Shown: in pieces, positions 5,552 to 14,700 of the stretch
How the letters are laid out: each line of letters starts with the position of its first letter
Position numbering within the stretch: the stretch's first letter is position 1
From: an uncultured Bacteroidota bacterium
Lineage (GTDB): Bacteria; Bacteroidota; Bacteroidia; B-17B0; Aurantibacillaceae
Direction: 5' to 3'
Assembly: GCA_903923915.1 (NCBI GenBank)
Contig: CAIXZI010000014.1
Location: 1-15,326, forward strand
Length of the DNA stretch: 15,326 bases
Made by a program: the position numbers and the translations under genes
Notes under the pieces: model-generated
The model's database searches: none
What the model was told of the DNA's origin: nothing
What the model saw: only the letters and a program-made list of their open reading frames with translations

Positions 5552-8500
5552 TTATTTTAGTAAGGTAACCGTGCCATGATATTCGTGCAGTTTGCCAAAC
5601 ACATCATTAAAGTTAACTTTCCAAACATATACGTCTTCTTGTAAAATCGGTCTTTCTTCGTGTCCCAGCATATGACCATCCCAGGCTTTCTCTAAATCTT
5701 GTGCGTGGTAAATCATTAATCCCCAACGATCAAACACCCATAAATTATACGTTGTATTATCAATGCCTATACCCGTTCCTTTAAAGCCTTCGTTTTTACC
5801 ATCGGCATTTGGACTAAACGCATTTGGAATATAAAAATTAAAAATGGGTAATATTTCTACCGGCTTCATAACAGAATCTCTACAACCATAACTATTAACC
5901 ACCCATTGGGTTACATTATACGTTTCGGTTACATCTTTAGGGTCTGGATCGCTATACGTGTGGTTAAAATTTCCAGGATTATAAACATAGTTAGGTGTGT
6001 TATTACCTGCATAGGTATCACCTAAATAATACTGTACGCCGTATAGCCCAAATACCGATGGATTATTGGATGGATAGCTACTATAACCAACAGCCTGATT
6101 AACAAAGGTAATTACCGGATCTGTTATATCTGCATTGGTAGGGTTCCAAGCAAAATCTGCAATTGGACGCGGATACACTTCAATATAATTATTTTTTATA
6201 TTAGAACCCACACAACCTTGGTCTGATGTTACCGTTAAACCAACTGTATAATACAAAGGTGCTATAGCTGAGCCATTGGTATATACTTGTGGTTGTGGGT
6301 AATGATTGGTTGATGTTGTTCCGTTACCAAAATTCCAACTCCACGAAGCAATATTGCCTGTTGCAACAACCGATTGATCTGTAAAAGCTGTATTTAAATT
6401 TGGACAACCTTTTAAATCAACCCCAACAAAATTTACCGTTGGATTTGGATTTACAACAATGGTTTGAGTTGTTATTGCTGTACACGAAGGTACCGAATTT
6501 GTAAATACAGTTAAATTTACGGTATGTGTTCCGGCAGGCGTAATAGTATATTGTGGGTTTTGAAAGGTTATGTCGGTTTGTAAATCATTATTCATGTCCC
6601 AATGCCAACTAGTAATCATAATACCTCCACCAACAGTTGATTGATCTGTAAAGCTGGTTGGCTTGCCCTCACAAACCGGTGTGTAGCTAAAATTAGCTAT
6701 TGGGTTTGGATTAACGGTAATATTAAAACTTGTACCCGGACCTTGGCAATTATTTAAAGTTGCACTTACCGTAATAGTATTTACAATAGGTATTTGAGTT
6801 GTATTTAGGGCAGTAAATGTCCCAATACTACCTATTTGCGTAATACCTATGCCATTTAAACCTGAATAACTAAAAATAGGCACGCCACCTGTTGGGGTGC
6901 ATGTAAAATTTATTTGTGGAACTTTATCACCTGGACAATACACTTCATTAGGCATAGGGCTAACTATAGGTAAAGGTTTAATAACAATGGTAAAAGTAGA
7001 ATCGTTTCCAACACATCCGTTGGCGGTAGGTACAGCATTTATTAATCCGGTATTTAAGTTGGTACTTGTATTCAATCCAACAAAAGAGCCTATGTTTCCT
7101 GAGCCATTTGCCCCTAAACCAATAGCCGTATTGGTGTTTGTCCAGGCTATGGTTGAGTTTGCGGGACAAGCCGTAAAGCTTGGTATGGTTATCGTTTGAT
7201 TAGCACATATACTATCTGTTGGCATATGCAATAAATATGGCGTAGGAAAAACACTGGCTGTATAATAAGTTGCATTACCCACACAACCCGCACCAGAAAC
7301 TGCAACAGCAAAAACAGAATCTTGCAATATGTTGCAGCTCATATTTTTAGGAATAGCATTATAACTTGGTACAACATTGTTACCTCCCGGATTTATAAAA
7401 CTTGCCGGAGCTCCCGTATTATTTACATTGGCTAACGATTGAAACCAAACAGCAGTAGGAATTCCGCCATTAGCACAAGTAGTTGTAAATGTTTGCTGAG
7501 GAGTATTTGTGCCAGGACACACACTAAAATCAAGAGGGGCAACAACGGTTGGTAAACAAAATACCGTATCGGGCCCACCACCACTGGCAGCACAATTAAA
7601 GTTAGTGCTTACTGTATATGAAATATTGTATGTACCGCAAGTAGCATAGGTGTGGTTTGCAGAATCAACGGCAGTGGTTGTAGTAAACCCATCGCCAAAA
7701 TTCCAATTCCAGGTTGTAAGAGCATCGTTTATACCGGCGGGATTAGTAAGTGTGGATAAATCATAAATGCTTGATAAATTACCTAAACAAGGTTGATCAA
7801 ATGTTCCGCTAAAACTAGGGTTTGGATGTACAGTGGATGTTGTACTAAAGGTGCTACTGCAACCTGCCGAAGTAGTAGCCGTTAATACTACAGTGTAAAT
7901 ACCTGGTGCTGGGTAGGTGTAACTACCCGGTGCGGCGGCAATACTTGTTCCTACGCCATCTCCCATTGTCCAACTCCAATGAGAAAAAGTATTTTGTGCA
8001 GGTGTAGTGTTTGTTATCTTTACTGGAGATAAATCGCAGGCAGGTGCTGTACTAAAACTTAATACCGGAATTGGATTTACAACCGCACTTGTAGTTGCTA
8101 CTACCGAGCAATTATTTACAGATGTTACTGTTAAAGTTACCGGTGTATATGTGCCTGTTGCTGCATAAACATAAGTTGGTGTGGCTGTTGTAACATTTGT
8201 GCCGGCACCAGCACCGCCATCAGCAAAATCCCAAACATAGGTATTTCCATTGGTTACTGTGCTTGTAAATACAGAATTTGAACCCAAACAAACCGGCTTA
8301 ACACTTATAGTAGCCGTGGGCGCAGGGTTAACCGTTACTGTTTGCGTTACATTAGATTTGCATCCTCCGGCTGTTGTAACCGAAAAACTTACCGAAAAAT
8401 TGCCTGTATAGGTGTACGTATAGGATGGATTAGCTATGCGAGACGTATCTGCTAAAGTGTGCGTATCCCCAAAATTCCATTGGTAGGTATCTCCAACTGT

Positions 8501-10246
8501 TACCGAATTAGAAAATACGGTAGCCGTTCCTAAACAAACGGCAGGGGCAGTAAATGTGGGTGGTGGTTCTATATTAACGGTAACATGAGACACTGCAGTA
8601 TCTTTACAACCATGAATGGATGTACCGGTAATGGTATAAGTAGTTGTTGCCGGTGGATTTGCAGTAGCTACTGTATCTCCGGATGTAAACGTAAGTCCTG
8701 CTGTAGAACTCCAGGTAAAAGTTAAAGGTGCGGCACTACCCGTACTTGTTACGTTAAGAGTTGCCGTAGTTCCGGTACAAAGCGTTGCGCTATTTACGGA
8801 TACTGTTGGATTTGGATATACGATGATAGTAGTATCTAACATATACGAACAAGCCGTTAGTGTTTGAGTAACAACGTTTCCTGCTGCATTTAATACAGCC
8901 CTTGTAGGAGTAATAGTTACCGAATATGTACCCGATTGATTTACGGTAACAGTTTGACTTGTTGCGCCACTAACAATATTTCCATTTGGTGTGTTCCATT
9001 GATAAACAGCATTTCCGATAGGAGGAGCAATTAAGGTGGCGTTTTGACCTTGGCACGCTGCATTCGGAATAATTATTTGCTGCGGAGAGCAGGCTCCATC
9101 TACATAAGCATAGCCAAAATGCCCCCCTCGTGTACAGCCCGCAACGGTGTATCTAACAGTAACATTTGTATTTAAATAAGGTTTTAAATTTAGCGAGCTA
9201 ACTTGCCAACCATTTGTCCAATATAATCCTGAACCGTTAGTTTGATAGCCCGGAGGGTTATGAGTAGAACAGCCATTACCCAAACCTTCCTGATAATAAT
9301 TCAAACAGCTAAGTTCATTACCTGATTGATCTAAAACTTGCACTTTAAAATAGGGTTGTTGCGTGGTATCATGTGCGCCATTATCTAAATAAACAAAAAG
9401 ATATGCATACTGAAAAGCTGAGTTTGCATTAGTTACCAAAAATGTGGTTTCTAACTCTTCGCCTACCGCAGCTGTTGTTGATAACACCGTACCAACAGGA
9501 ACCCCATCGTTTGCAGCTACACAAGATGATATATCGGCTTGAGTAAAGCCTCCTTGGTTATTTCCGGCGCAAACATATCCATCACTTAAATCACCATAAT
9601 TTCTGTTCTCGCCTCCCATACGAGCGCAGTTACCGCCCAACGGCGATGTAAGACTTATACCGGTATTGGGGTCAGTTCCACCTGTCATTATAGAAAAATA
9701 GTTACAAGATGTTTCTGGACTATTAAGGTTAGTAGGCGGGGCAATTGGTCCAACTACAGTGGCAAGAGGATTATTAGAGCCTTTATTATAGCCTTCATAT
9801 CCGTTCCAGTTGGTAAAATTACCATTTTCAAAATCAAGGTTATTACAATTTGAGGCAAGCGTTTGTGGTGGCGGGGTTTTTAGGCGATAGGCTTGTTTTT
9901 GGCTTTCTGTAATTACGCTTTTTTCATTTCGTTGCACCTCTTGTTCGAAAGCAATTTCATATGGTAATTTACCGATATTGTATTTTTTCTTTACAAAGCC
10001 GGCCTCTTTTTGTTTAAGAACATTTTTATATTCAAATAATTCGCCGCGTTTATATGCAAGTTGCTTACATTTATTTAACTCTTCATCAAGTGGAAAGCCA
10101 TTAAGCGAATCTCCCTTAAAAAAAGTAATATCTTCTTTTTGTATCAGATTATATGAAGCTTTTTGCGCTTTTCCTAATGAAGAAAAAACGAATAAAAAAG
10201 CAAGCACAAAAATGATAAAAAATGGTTGAGTGGTTTTATTTTCCAT
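5552..10246 (-). CDS. Giant PKD-repeat surface protein with T9SS type B (CHU_C) sorting domain
   Basis: This is a complete 1564-residue T9SS cargo protein. Residues 1-28 are a signal peptide (FFIIFVLAFLFVFSSLG ... AQ). Residues 29-130 are a charged region of unknown fold. Residues 131-388 form one unit starting CNNLDFENGNFTNW, perhaps a jelly-roll or lectin-like module, with several Cys and the segment RYTVAGCTRGGHFGYAYVDG. Two Ig-like modules follow (about 390-478, 479-558). Then come four PKD domains (about 566-640, 646-724, 728-808, 811-897), recognisable by W-N-F-G-D / W-T-M-G-D-G and Y-x-Y-x-x-x-G-x-Y. Three PKD-like modules (about 903-1179) lack the FGDG signature. Two PKDs (1183-1266, 1270-1358), one divergent unit, and the CHU_C tail (about 1470-1564: IPNAFSPNADGKNEGF ... 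FDRWGLMIYH ... WDGHMLG) complete the protein. PKD arrays act as stalks or adhesive surfaces. Its ligand is unknown, and no SprF/PorP gene adjoins it. Confidence 0.92.
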   Translation of the reverse strand: MENKTTQPFFIIFVLAFLFVFSSLGKAQKASYNLIQKEDITFFKGDSLNGFPLDEELNKCKQLAYKRGELFEYKNVLKQKEAGFVKKKYNIGKLPYEIAFEQEVQRNEKSVITESQKQAYRLKTPPPQTLASNCNNLDFENGNFTNWNGYEGYNKGSNNPLATVVGPIAPPTNLNSPETSCNYFSIMTGGTDPNTGISLTSPLGGNCARMGGENRNYGDLSDGYVCAGNNQGGFTQADISSCVAANDGVPVGTVLSTTAAVGEELETTFLVTNANSAFQYAYLFVYLDNGAHDTTQQPYFKVQVLDQSGNELSCLNYYQEGLGNGCSTHNPPGYQTNGSGLYWTNGWQVSSLNLKPYLNTNVTVRYTVAGCTRGGHFGYAYVDGACSPQQIIIPNAACQGQNATLIAPPIGNAVYQWNTPNGNIVSGATSQTVTVNQSGTYSVTITPTRAVLNAAGNVVTQTLTACSYMLDTTIIVYPNPTVSVNSATLCTGTTATLNVTSTGSAAPLTFTWSSTAGLTFTSGDTVATANPPATTTYTITGTSIHGCKDTAVSHVTVNIEPPPTFTAPAVCLGTATVFSNSVTVGDTYQWNFGDTHTLADTSRIANPSYTYTYTGNFSVSFSVTTAGGCKSNVTQTVTVNPAPTATISVKPVCLGSNSVFTSTVTNGNTYVWDFADGGAGAGTNVTTATPTYVYAATGTYTPVTLTVTSVNNCSVVATTSAVVNPIPVLSFSTAPACDLSPVKITNTTPAQNTFSHWSWTMGDGVGTSIAAAPGSYTYPAPGIYTVVLTATTSAGCSSTFSTTSTVHPNPSFSGTFDQPCLGNLSSIYDLSTLTNPAGINDALTTWNWNFGDGFTTTTAVDSANHTYATCGTYNISYTVSTNFNCAASGGGPDTVFCLPTVVAPLDFSVCPGTNTPQQTFTTTCANGGIPTAVWFQSLANVNNTGAPASFINPGGNNVVPSYNAIPKNMSCNILQDSVFAVAVSGAGCVGNATYYTASVFPTPYLLHMPTDSICANQTITIPSFTACPANSTIAWTNTNTAIGLGANGSGNIGSFVGLNTSTNLNTGLINAVPTANGCVGNDSTFTIVIKPLPIVSPMPNEVYCPGDKVPQINFTCTPTGGVPIFSYSGLNGIGITQIGSIGTFTALNTTQIPIVNTITVSATLNNCQGPGTSFNITVNPNPIANFSYTPVCEGKPTSFTDQSTVGGGIMITSWHWDMNNDLQTDITFQNPQYTITPAGTHTVNLTVFTNSVPSCTAITTQTIVVNPNPTVNFVGVDLKGCPNLNTAFTDQSVVATGNIASWSWNFGNGTTSTNHYPQPQVYTNGSAIAPLYYTVGLTVTSDQGCVGSNIKNNYIEVYPRPIADFAWNPTNADITDPVITFVNQAVGYSSYPSNNPSVFGLYGVQYYLGDTYAGNNTPNYVYNPGNFNHTYSDPDPKDVTETYNVTQWVVNSYGCRDSVMKPVEILPIFNFYIPNAFSPNADGKNEGFKGTGIGIDNTTYNLWVFDRWGLMIYHAQDLEKAWDGHMLGHEERPILQEDVYVWKVNFNDVFGKLHEYHGTVTLLK

Positions 10247-10332
10247 TTTTTAAAACAATTAAATACTTAATCTATCTTAAAAGTGGTTGAAGAGTGGTCA
10301 GTTCTTTTAGGGTGTTCACTTTTATATCTTGT

Positions 10333-10362
10333 CAAAGATAGTCGCGTAAACAAAAAAGTCAA
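10333..10362 (-). promoter_or_regulatory. Bacteroidota promoter for the PKD giant gene
   Basis: On the - strand TTG (10360-10362) is followed by exactly 19 bases and then TATCTTTG (10333-10340). This fits the Bacteroidota housekeeping pattern TTG-n19-TAnnTTTG well. Transcription would start near 10327, giving a leader of about 80 bases before the ATG at 10246. It is the best promoter in the window and implies that the giant gene is transcribed independently of the hydrolase gene upstream. Confidence 0.68.
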
Positions 10363-10408
10363 GGCGCATCCTGTTAAATAAACTTCAGTTTTAGAGTAGC
10401 ATTTTCAG

Positions 10409-10431
10409 TAAAACCCTTTTAATAGGTTTTA
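10409..10431 (-). terminator. Weak hairpin after the hydrolase gene, possible terminator
   Basis: TAAAACC (10409-10415) and GGTTTTA (10425-10431) can pair around a 9-base loop immediately after the hydrolase stop codon. The stem is A+T-rich and no T tract follows on the - strand beyond the stem itself. It could end the hydrolase transcript, which would agree with a separate promoter for the next gene, but the signal is weak. Confidence 0.3.
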
Positions 10432-10432
10432 A

Positions 10433-11659
10433 TTATGCTTTATCAGCTTTAAGTTGGTTTATATAATTGGTAAAAAAGCTCATACCATCAGCGTCTTCAC
10501 TCCAATACATGCGGTGCGTGCTAAAACTCATTAACAGTAAATAATCAAAAAATTTTATGCCGTTAACCGGGGCAACATCATACATAATATTATTTACCAA
10601 TATAGCTCCGGGAGTAACTTTTACATCTCCATCACCAGTTTTTGGGTCGTTACGAAAATTAGAAGAAAGTATATCTGTTTCACAATTTATGTTGTACCAT
10701 TTTTTAAGATGGCTACTTACATCTTGTCTGTTTGCAAAATAATAAGGGTAATAAACGCGGATAAAATCATACGGACAACCAACACTAACCAGTTGTGTAA
10801 TTTCATTCGAGGTTCTAAAATCGGTTTGCTGGCTTTTACCTGGAAATAATGTGTCTAAAGCAATAATACTTCCAAAACTATAACCATGTATTTCAAATCC
10901 GTCATAATCTTTTTCGGTTTCAGAAACTTTTTCAATTAAATTAGATAGGTTGCCAACCAAAGCCTGCCTGCCTTCGCCGTATTTTAGGTAATAGTGTACG
11001 CATAGATATTCATCAGCCGCAACAGACATTTTTTTTTGTATGCCAGGTAACAGTATAGCTAATGCAGATGTTAGGACAACAATGTAGTGAGAAATATTTT
11101 TAATGCATATGGCAAAATTGGTCCAATAGGGACTGTGCGATAAAGCATTTTTAATTAAGTCTTTACTTCCTTTAAAATTATCAGCTACTATGGCAAATAA
11201 AGAGGGTAAAATTAACGCCGTTACAAACGATAAGAGAATTAAAACAAAAAAGAAATATAGCGATTGAAATTTTTGTTTGCCCGATAACCCTCTATGAAAG
11301 CAAGTAAGTATAAACACAGGGAGCATTCTTCCAATACCCCAAATCATACGCAACGATTTACCTAAAATATTTGTCTTAATTGTTTTTTCGGTAAAAGTGT
11401 CTTCGTAATTAAATTCATAAAATTTATAAACGTCTTCTTCTGTCTGATTTTCGGGCAGCTTTTTATAGATGCGGGCTACGGTTATTTCTTGTTGACCTCC
11501 GTTAGATGCAAAAACCTTCTTATCTATTTTTACACCATACTCATATAACTTGTTTTCGTCATTCTTGTCAAGGGCGCGCGCAAAACTGTTGGCGTAAGTA
11601 GAAAGTGTTACTTTTCCTAAACCATAACCCAAACCGGGGATGTAAATACCAATTTTCAT
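10433..11659 (-). CDS. Predicted membrane-associated alpha/beta hydrolase (lipase/esterase-like)
   Basis: This 408-residue protein has no signal peptide. It opens with a beta strand and an oxyanion-hole-like turn (IGIYIPGLGYGLG, 3-15). The nucleophile elbow is H-G-Y-S-F-G-S with Ser261 in the G-x-S-x-G motif. Candidate triad partners are Asp298 or Asp329 and His382 (FSTHRMYW). Between the oxyanion strand and the elbow lie about 245 residues holding two clear hydrophobic segments (about 131-157 and 186-206), with a weaker one near 104-121. The fold suggests hydrolysis of an ester or thioester lipid or similar substrate, but the substrate is unknown. The gene starts 90 bases downstream of the stop of the Ig-like giant, with no terminator seen between, so co-transcription is possible. 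A near-consensus TATCTTTA lies 30 bases upstream of the ATG. The family is recognised from motifs only. Confidence 0.72.
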   Translation of the reverse strand: MKIGIYIPGLGYGLGKVTLSTYANSFARALDKNDENKLYEYGVKIDKKVFASNGGQQEITVARIYKKLPENQTEEDVYKFYEFNYEDTFTEKTIKTNILGKSLRMIWGIGRMLPVFILTCFHRGLSGKQKFQSLYFFFVLILLSFVTALILPSLFAIVADNFKGSKDLIKNALSHSPYWTNFAICIKNISHYIVVLTSALAILLPGIQKKMSVAADEYLCVHYYLKYGEGRQALVGNLSNLIEKVSETEKDYDGFEIHGYSFGSIIALDTLFPGKSQQTDFRTSNEITQLVSVGCPYDFIRVYYPYYFANRQDVSSHLKKWYNINCETDILSSNFRNDPKTGDGDVKVTPGAILVNNIMYDVAPVNGIKFFDYLLLMSFSTHRMYWSEDADGMSFFTNYINQLKADKA

Positions 11660-11749
11660 AATGTATATTTTTACCTTAAAAGAAGTTTTTAAAGATAAAA
11701 ATATTTCTCAGTTTGTTAAATAGAAGGATTTGGAAAAGCAAATAACCCC

Positions 11750-14700
11750 CTACCTTACCAGCGTAAGGGGTCCATCTTTTTTATATTCTTTACCGTCTAA
11801 GCCGGTGGCTTGTAGCAGGTAAAAATAAGTTCCTTCCGAGGCGTGGTTACCGTTATTCATAACCCCATCCCAAGTTTGATTGATTGATTTAATGCTAAAG
11901 ATTAATTGCCCCCAACGATTGTAAATATCACAGTTTAAGGTACTAAGCCCTGAGCTGGTAATAAAGAACTGATCATTCACTCCATCACCGTTTGGTGAGA
12001 AAATATTTGGAATAATAATAACCTGCTCGGCATCAACAGTAATCGTTTTTCTGGCCGTGTCTCTGCAGTTTCCGTTAGCGGCTACTAAAGTAACCACATA
12101 CGTGCCTGTATTTGTATAAGTGTATGATGGATTTGCCTGTGTAGATGTACTTGTATTTACTCCAAAGCTCCAGCCGTAAGCAGTAGCATTGGTTGATGTG
12201 TTGCTAAACGTAACTGCTAAAGGTGCAGTACCTTGATAGGTACTTGGTGTAAAGTTTGCCGTTACCGCATTGGATGCGCCAACCGTAAAACCCGATCCAT
12301 TAGAAGTATCTCTACATTGGTTAGCATCAATTACAATTAAACTATACGTACCTGCGCCAACGTTTGTTAAGTCAGAAGAAGTACCTACTGTTGCACCGCT
12401 TGCATTTACCCACTGGTAGGTATACGTTGGTGTACCGTTACTGGCTGTTAAACCTAAAACAGCGCCGTTGTTTTTACCACATAAAGAACTATCAACTGTT
12501 GTACTGCCTGTTATGATTGGTTTTGGGTTGATGGTAATTGTTACAGTAGCTGTGCCTGCACTCTTACAGCCTGCTGCAGATGTATCTGTTAGGTAATAGG
12601 TAGTAGTTGTGTTTGGAGATAAACCACTTGGGGTGTAGCTGTTTCCTGTAGTTACAGCGGGCGGTGTTAAAGCGGCATTGTTATACCAAATAATAGTTCC
12701 TGTGCCATTACTGGTTACATTAATCGGGTTTATGGTGCTTCCTTCGCAATATACATTGCTATTACCTGTTGTTACCGTTGGTGTGCTTGGTAATGCATTT
12801 ATAGTAACTGATACCGTAGCATTTGTTACGCTCTTACAGCCTTGTGCCGATGAGTCAACTAAGTAGTACGTTGTTGTACCGGTTGGTAAACCGCTTGGCG
12901 TGTAAGTTGTTCCGGTATCTACTACATGTGTTAGCGTTGCATCATCATACCATACAATGGTGCTTGCACCGGTGGCTGTTATTGTACCTACGGGTTGGTT
13001 TTGACAATATTGATTGACTGTTGGCCCTACTACTAATGGTGCTGCCGGATTTGGATTAATGGTAACCGATGCAGTGGCTGTACCTACACTCTTACATCCC
13101 GCTGCTGATGAGTCTATCAGATAGTATGTAGTTGTTGTGTTAGGTGCTAATCCACTTGGTGTGTAAGTTGTTCCGGTATTTATGGTGTGCGTTAATCCTG
13201 CATTATCATACCACACAATGGTACTTGGTCCGGTTGCTACAATAGCCGGAAGTGGATTTACATTGGCACAATATGAATAGCTACTTGCCCCTACTATTGA
13301 TGGTGTTGTCGGTGTTTGGTTAATGATAATGTTAACCGGTGTAGAATCTCCTGTACAAACACTACTGCTGGCTGTTACATAAATAGTAACGGTGCCGGTG
13401 GTTGTAATGGTGGGTGTAAACGGACTACCGGTTCCTATCGGTGTAGTTAAACCTGCATCAGAATACCAAGTAAACGTACCATTACCTGTAACTGATATTG
13501 GATTAATACTTGTTCCTTGGCAATAGGTATTATTGTTAGTGGCTGTTACTACGCTTGGTGCTGCAGGAACGCTATCTACCGTAATAGTTATCGTGGTATC
13601 GTGTTTGCAACCTGTTAGTGTGTTAGTTACAGCTACGCCAAACGTTCCTCCGCTTGTTGCGGTGTAGCTTGAGTTTGTGGCTCCTGCTATACTTACTCCA
13701 CTGTTATTCCACTGATAGGTATAAGTTGAGTTGGTAGGATTTACATGTAGGGTGGTTGAAGTTCCTTTACAAAAATGATTGTTACCGGTTATAACAGGTT
13801 GTGGTGGTGCGTTAACCGTAAAACTAAGGCTTGTACTGTTTGAACAAGCATTACTATCGGCTACGGCTAAACCAACCGTATATGTTCCGGCAGGGTTTGC
13901 ATTGGTAATGGTATAAGTTGTTCCTGTTTGAGTTCCTGCACTGGTTGTCCAGGTAAAAGTCATGTGGGGTTGTATAGCACTTGTAATACTTAAGTTAACG
14001 GTATCCCCTGCGCAGGTACTGCTTGGTAAACCTGCCACTGTTGGAAGTGCAGGTGCATTAGCGCTTGGCAATGAAATAGGTTTTTGTGAGATACATCCGT
14101 TTACATCTTTTACTTCTACATTATAATTACCTGCGGGGATGTTACAGTTTTGTGAGTTGTTTGACCAAGTGGTTCCATTATCCCATGAGTATTGATACGT
14201 GCCCGGTGCTTGACCGGCCACGTTACTGATACAGCCATTGGCTAAGCCTCCGCAACCGCCGGGTGTTAAGGAATCTGTAGCGGATATAATCGGTAATGGA
14301 TGAATGGTTACGGTAAAGCTTGGTGGGTTTGTTGCGCTTGATGTACAACCTGTTGTACTATCTATAGCAATTGCAGTTATAACACCTGTTTGTGTGGCGG
14401 TTAATGTTGGTGCTGTATAAGATGGTATGTTGCCTGTATCGCTTGCTGCTAATCCTATATTGATATTGGTGTTATACCAAATGGCTGCTGAACCTGCACT
14501 TGTATTAAAGGTAATACCGTTTACGGTTGATCCCGCACAAACGCTTTGTGAACTGCCTCCTCCACTTGAACTAATAGATATAGTTGGTGTGGGGTTGACC
14601 GTTATTTTAACCGAATCGGTGGCTGTACAGCCATTAGCGCCTGTGCCTATTACGGTGTAATTGGTAGTAGTTGTTGGTGAAGCCACTACCGGCGTGCCAA

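Noticed and set aside
6897..7199. 100-codon open frame on the + strand inside the PKD giant
   Set aside because: It is antisense to a clear PKD-repeat coding region, matches no family I know and has no promoter. The low stop frequency comes from Thr/Asn/Val-rich codons on the opposite strand. The same applies to the other short antisense or overlapping frames at 6978-7169, 9978-10229, 10557-10742, 12678-13017, 14427-14660 and 3120-3338.
12530..13570. CRISPR-like or satellite array
   Set aside because: The repeat period is about 260-270 bases, the copies are diverged, in frame and encode Ig-like modules; there are no short identical repeats with unique spacers.
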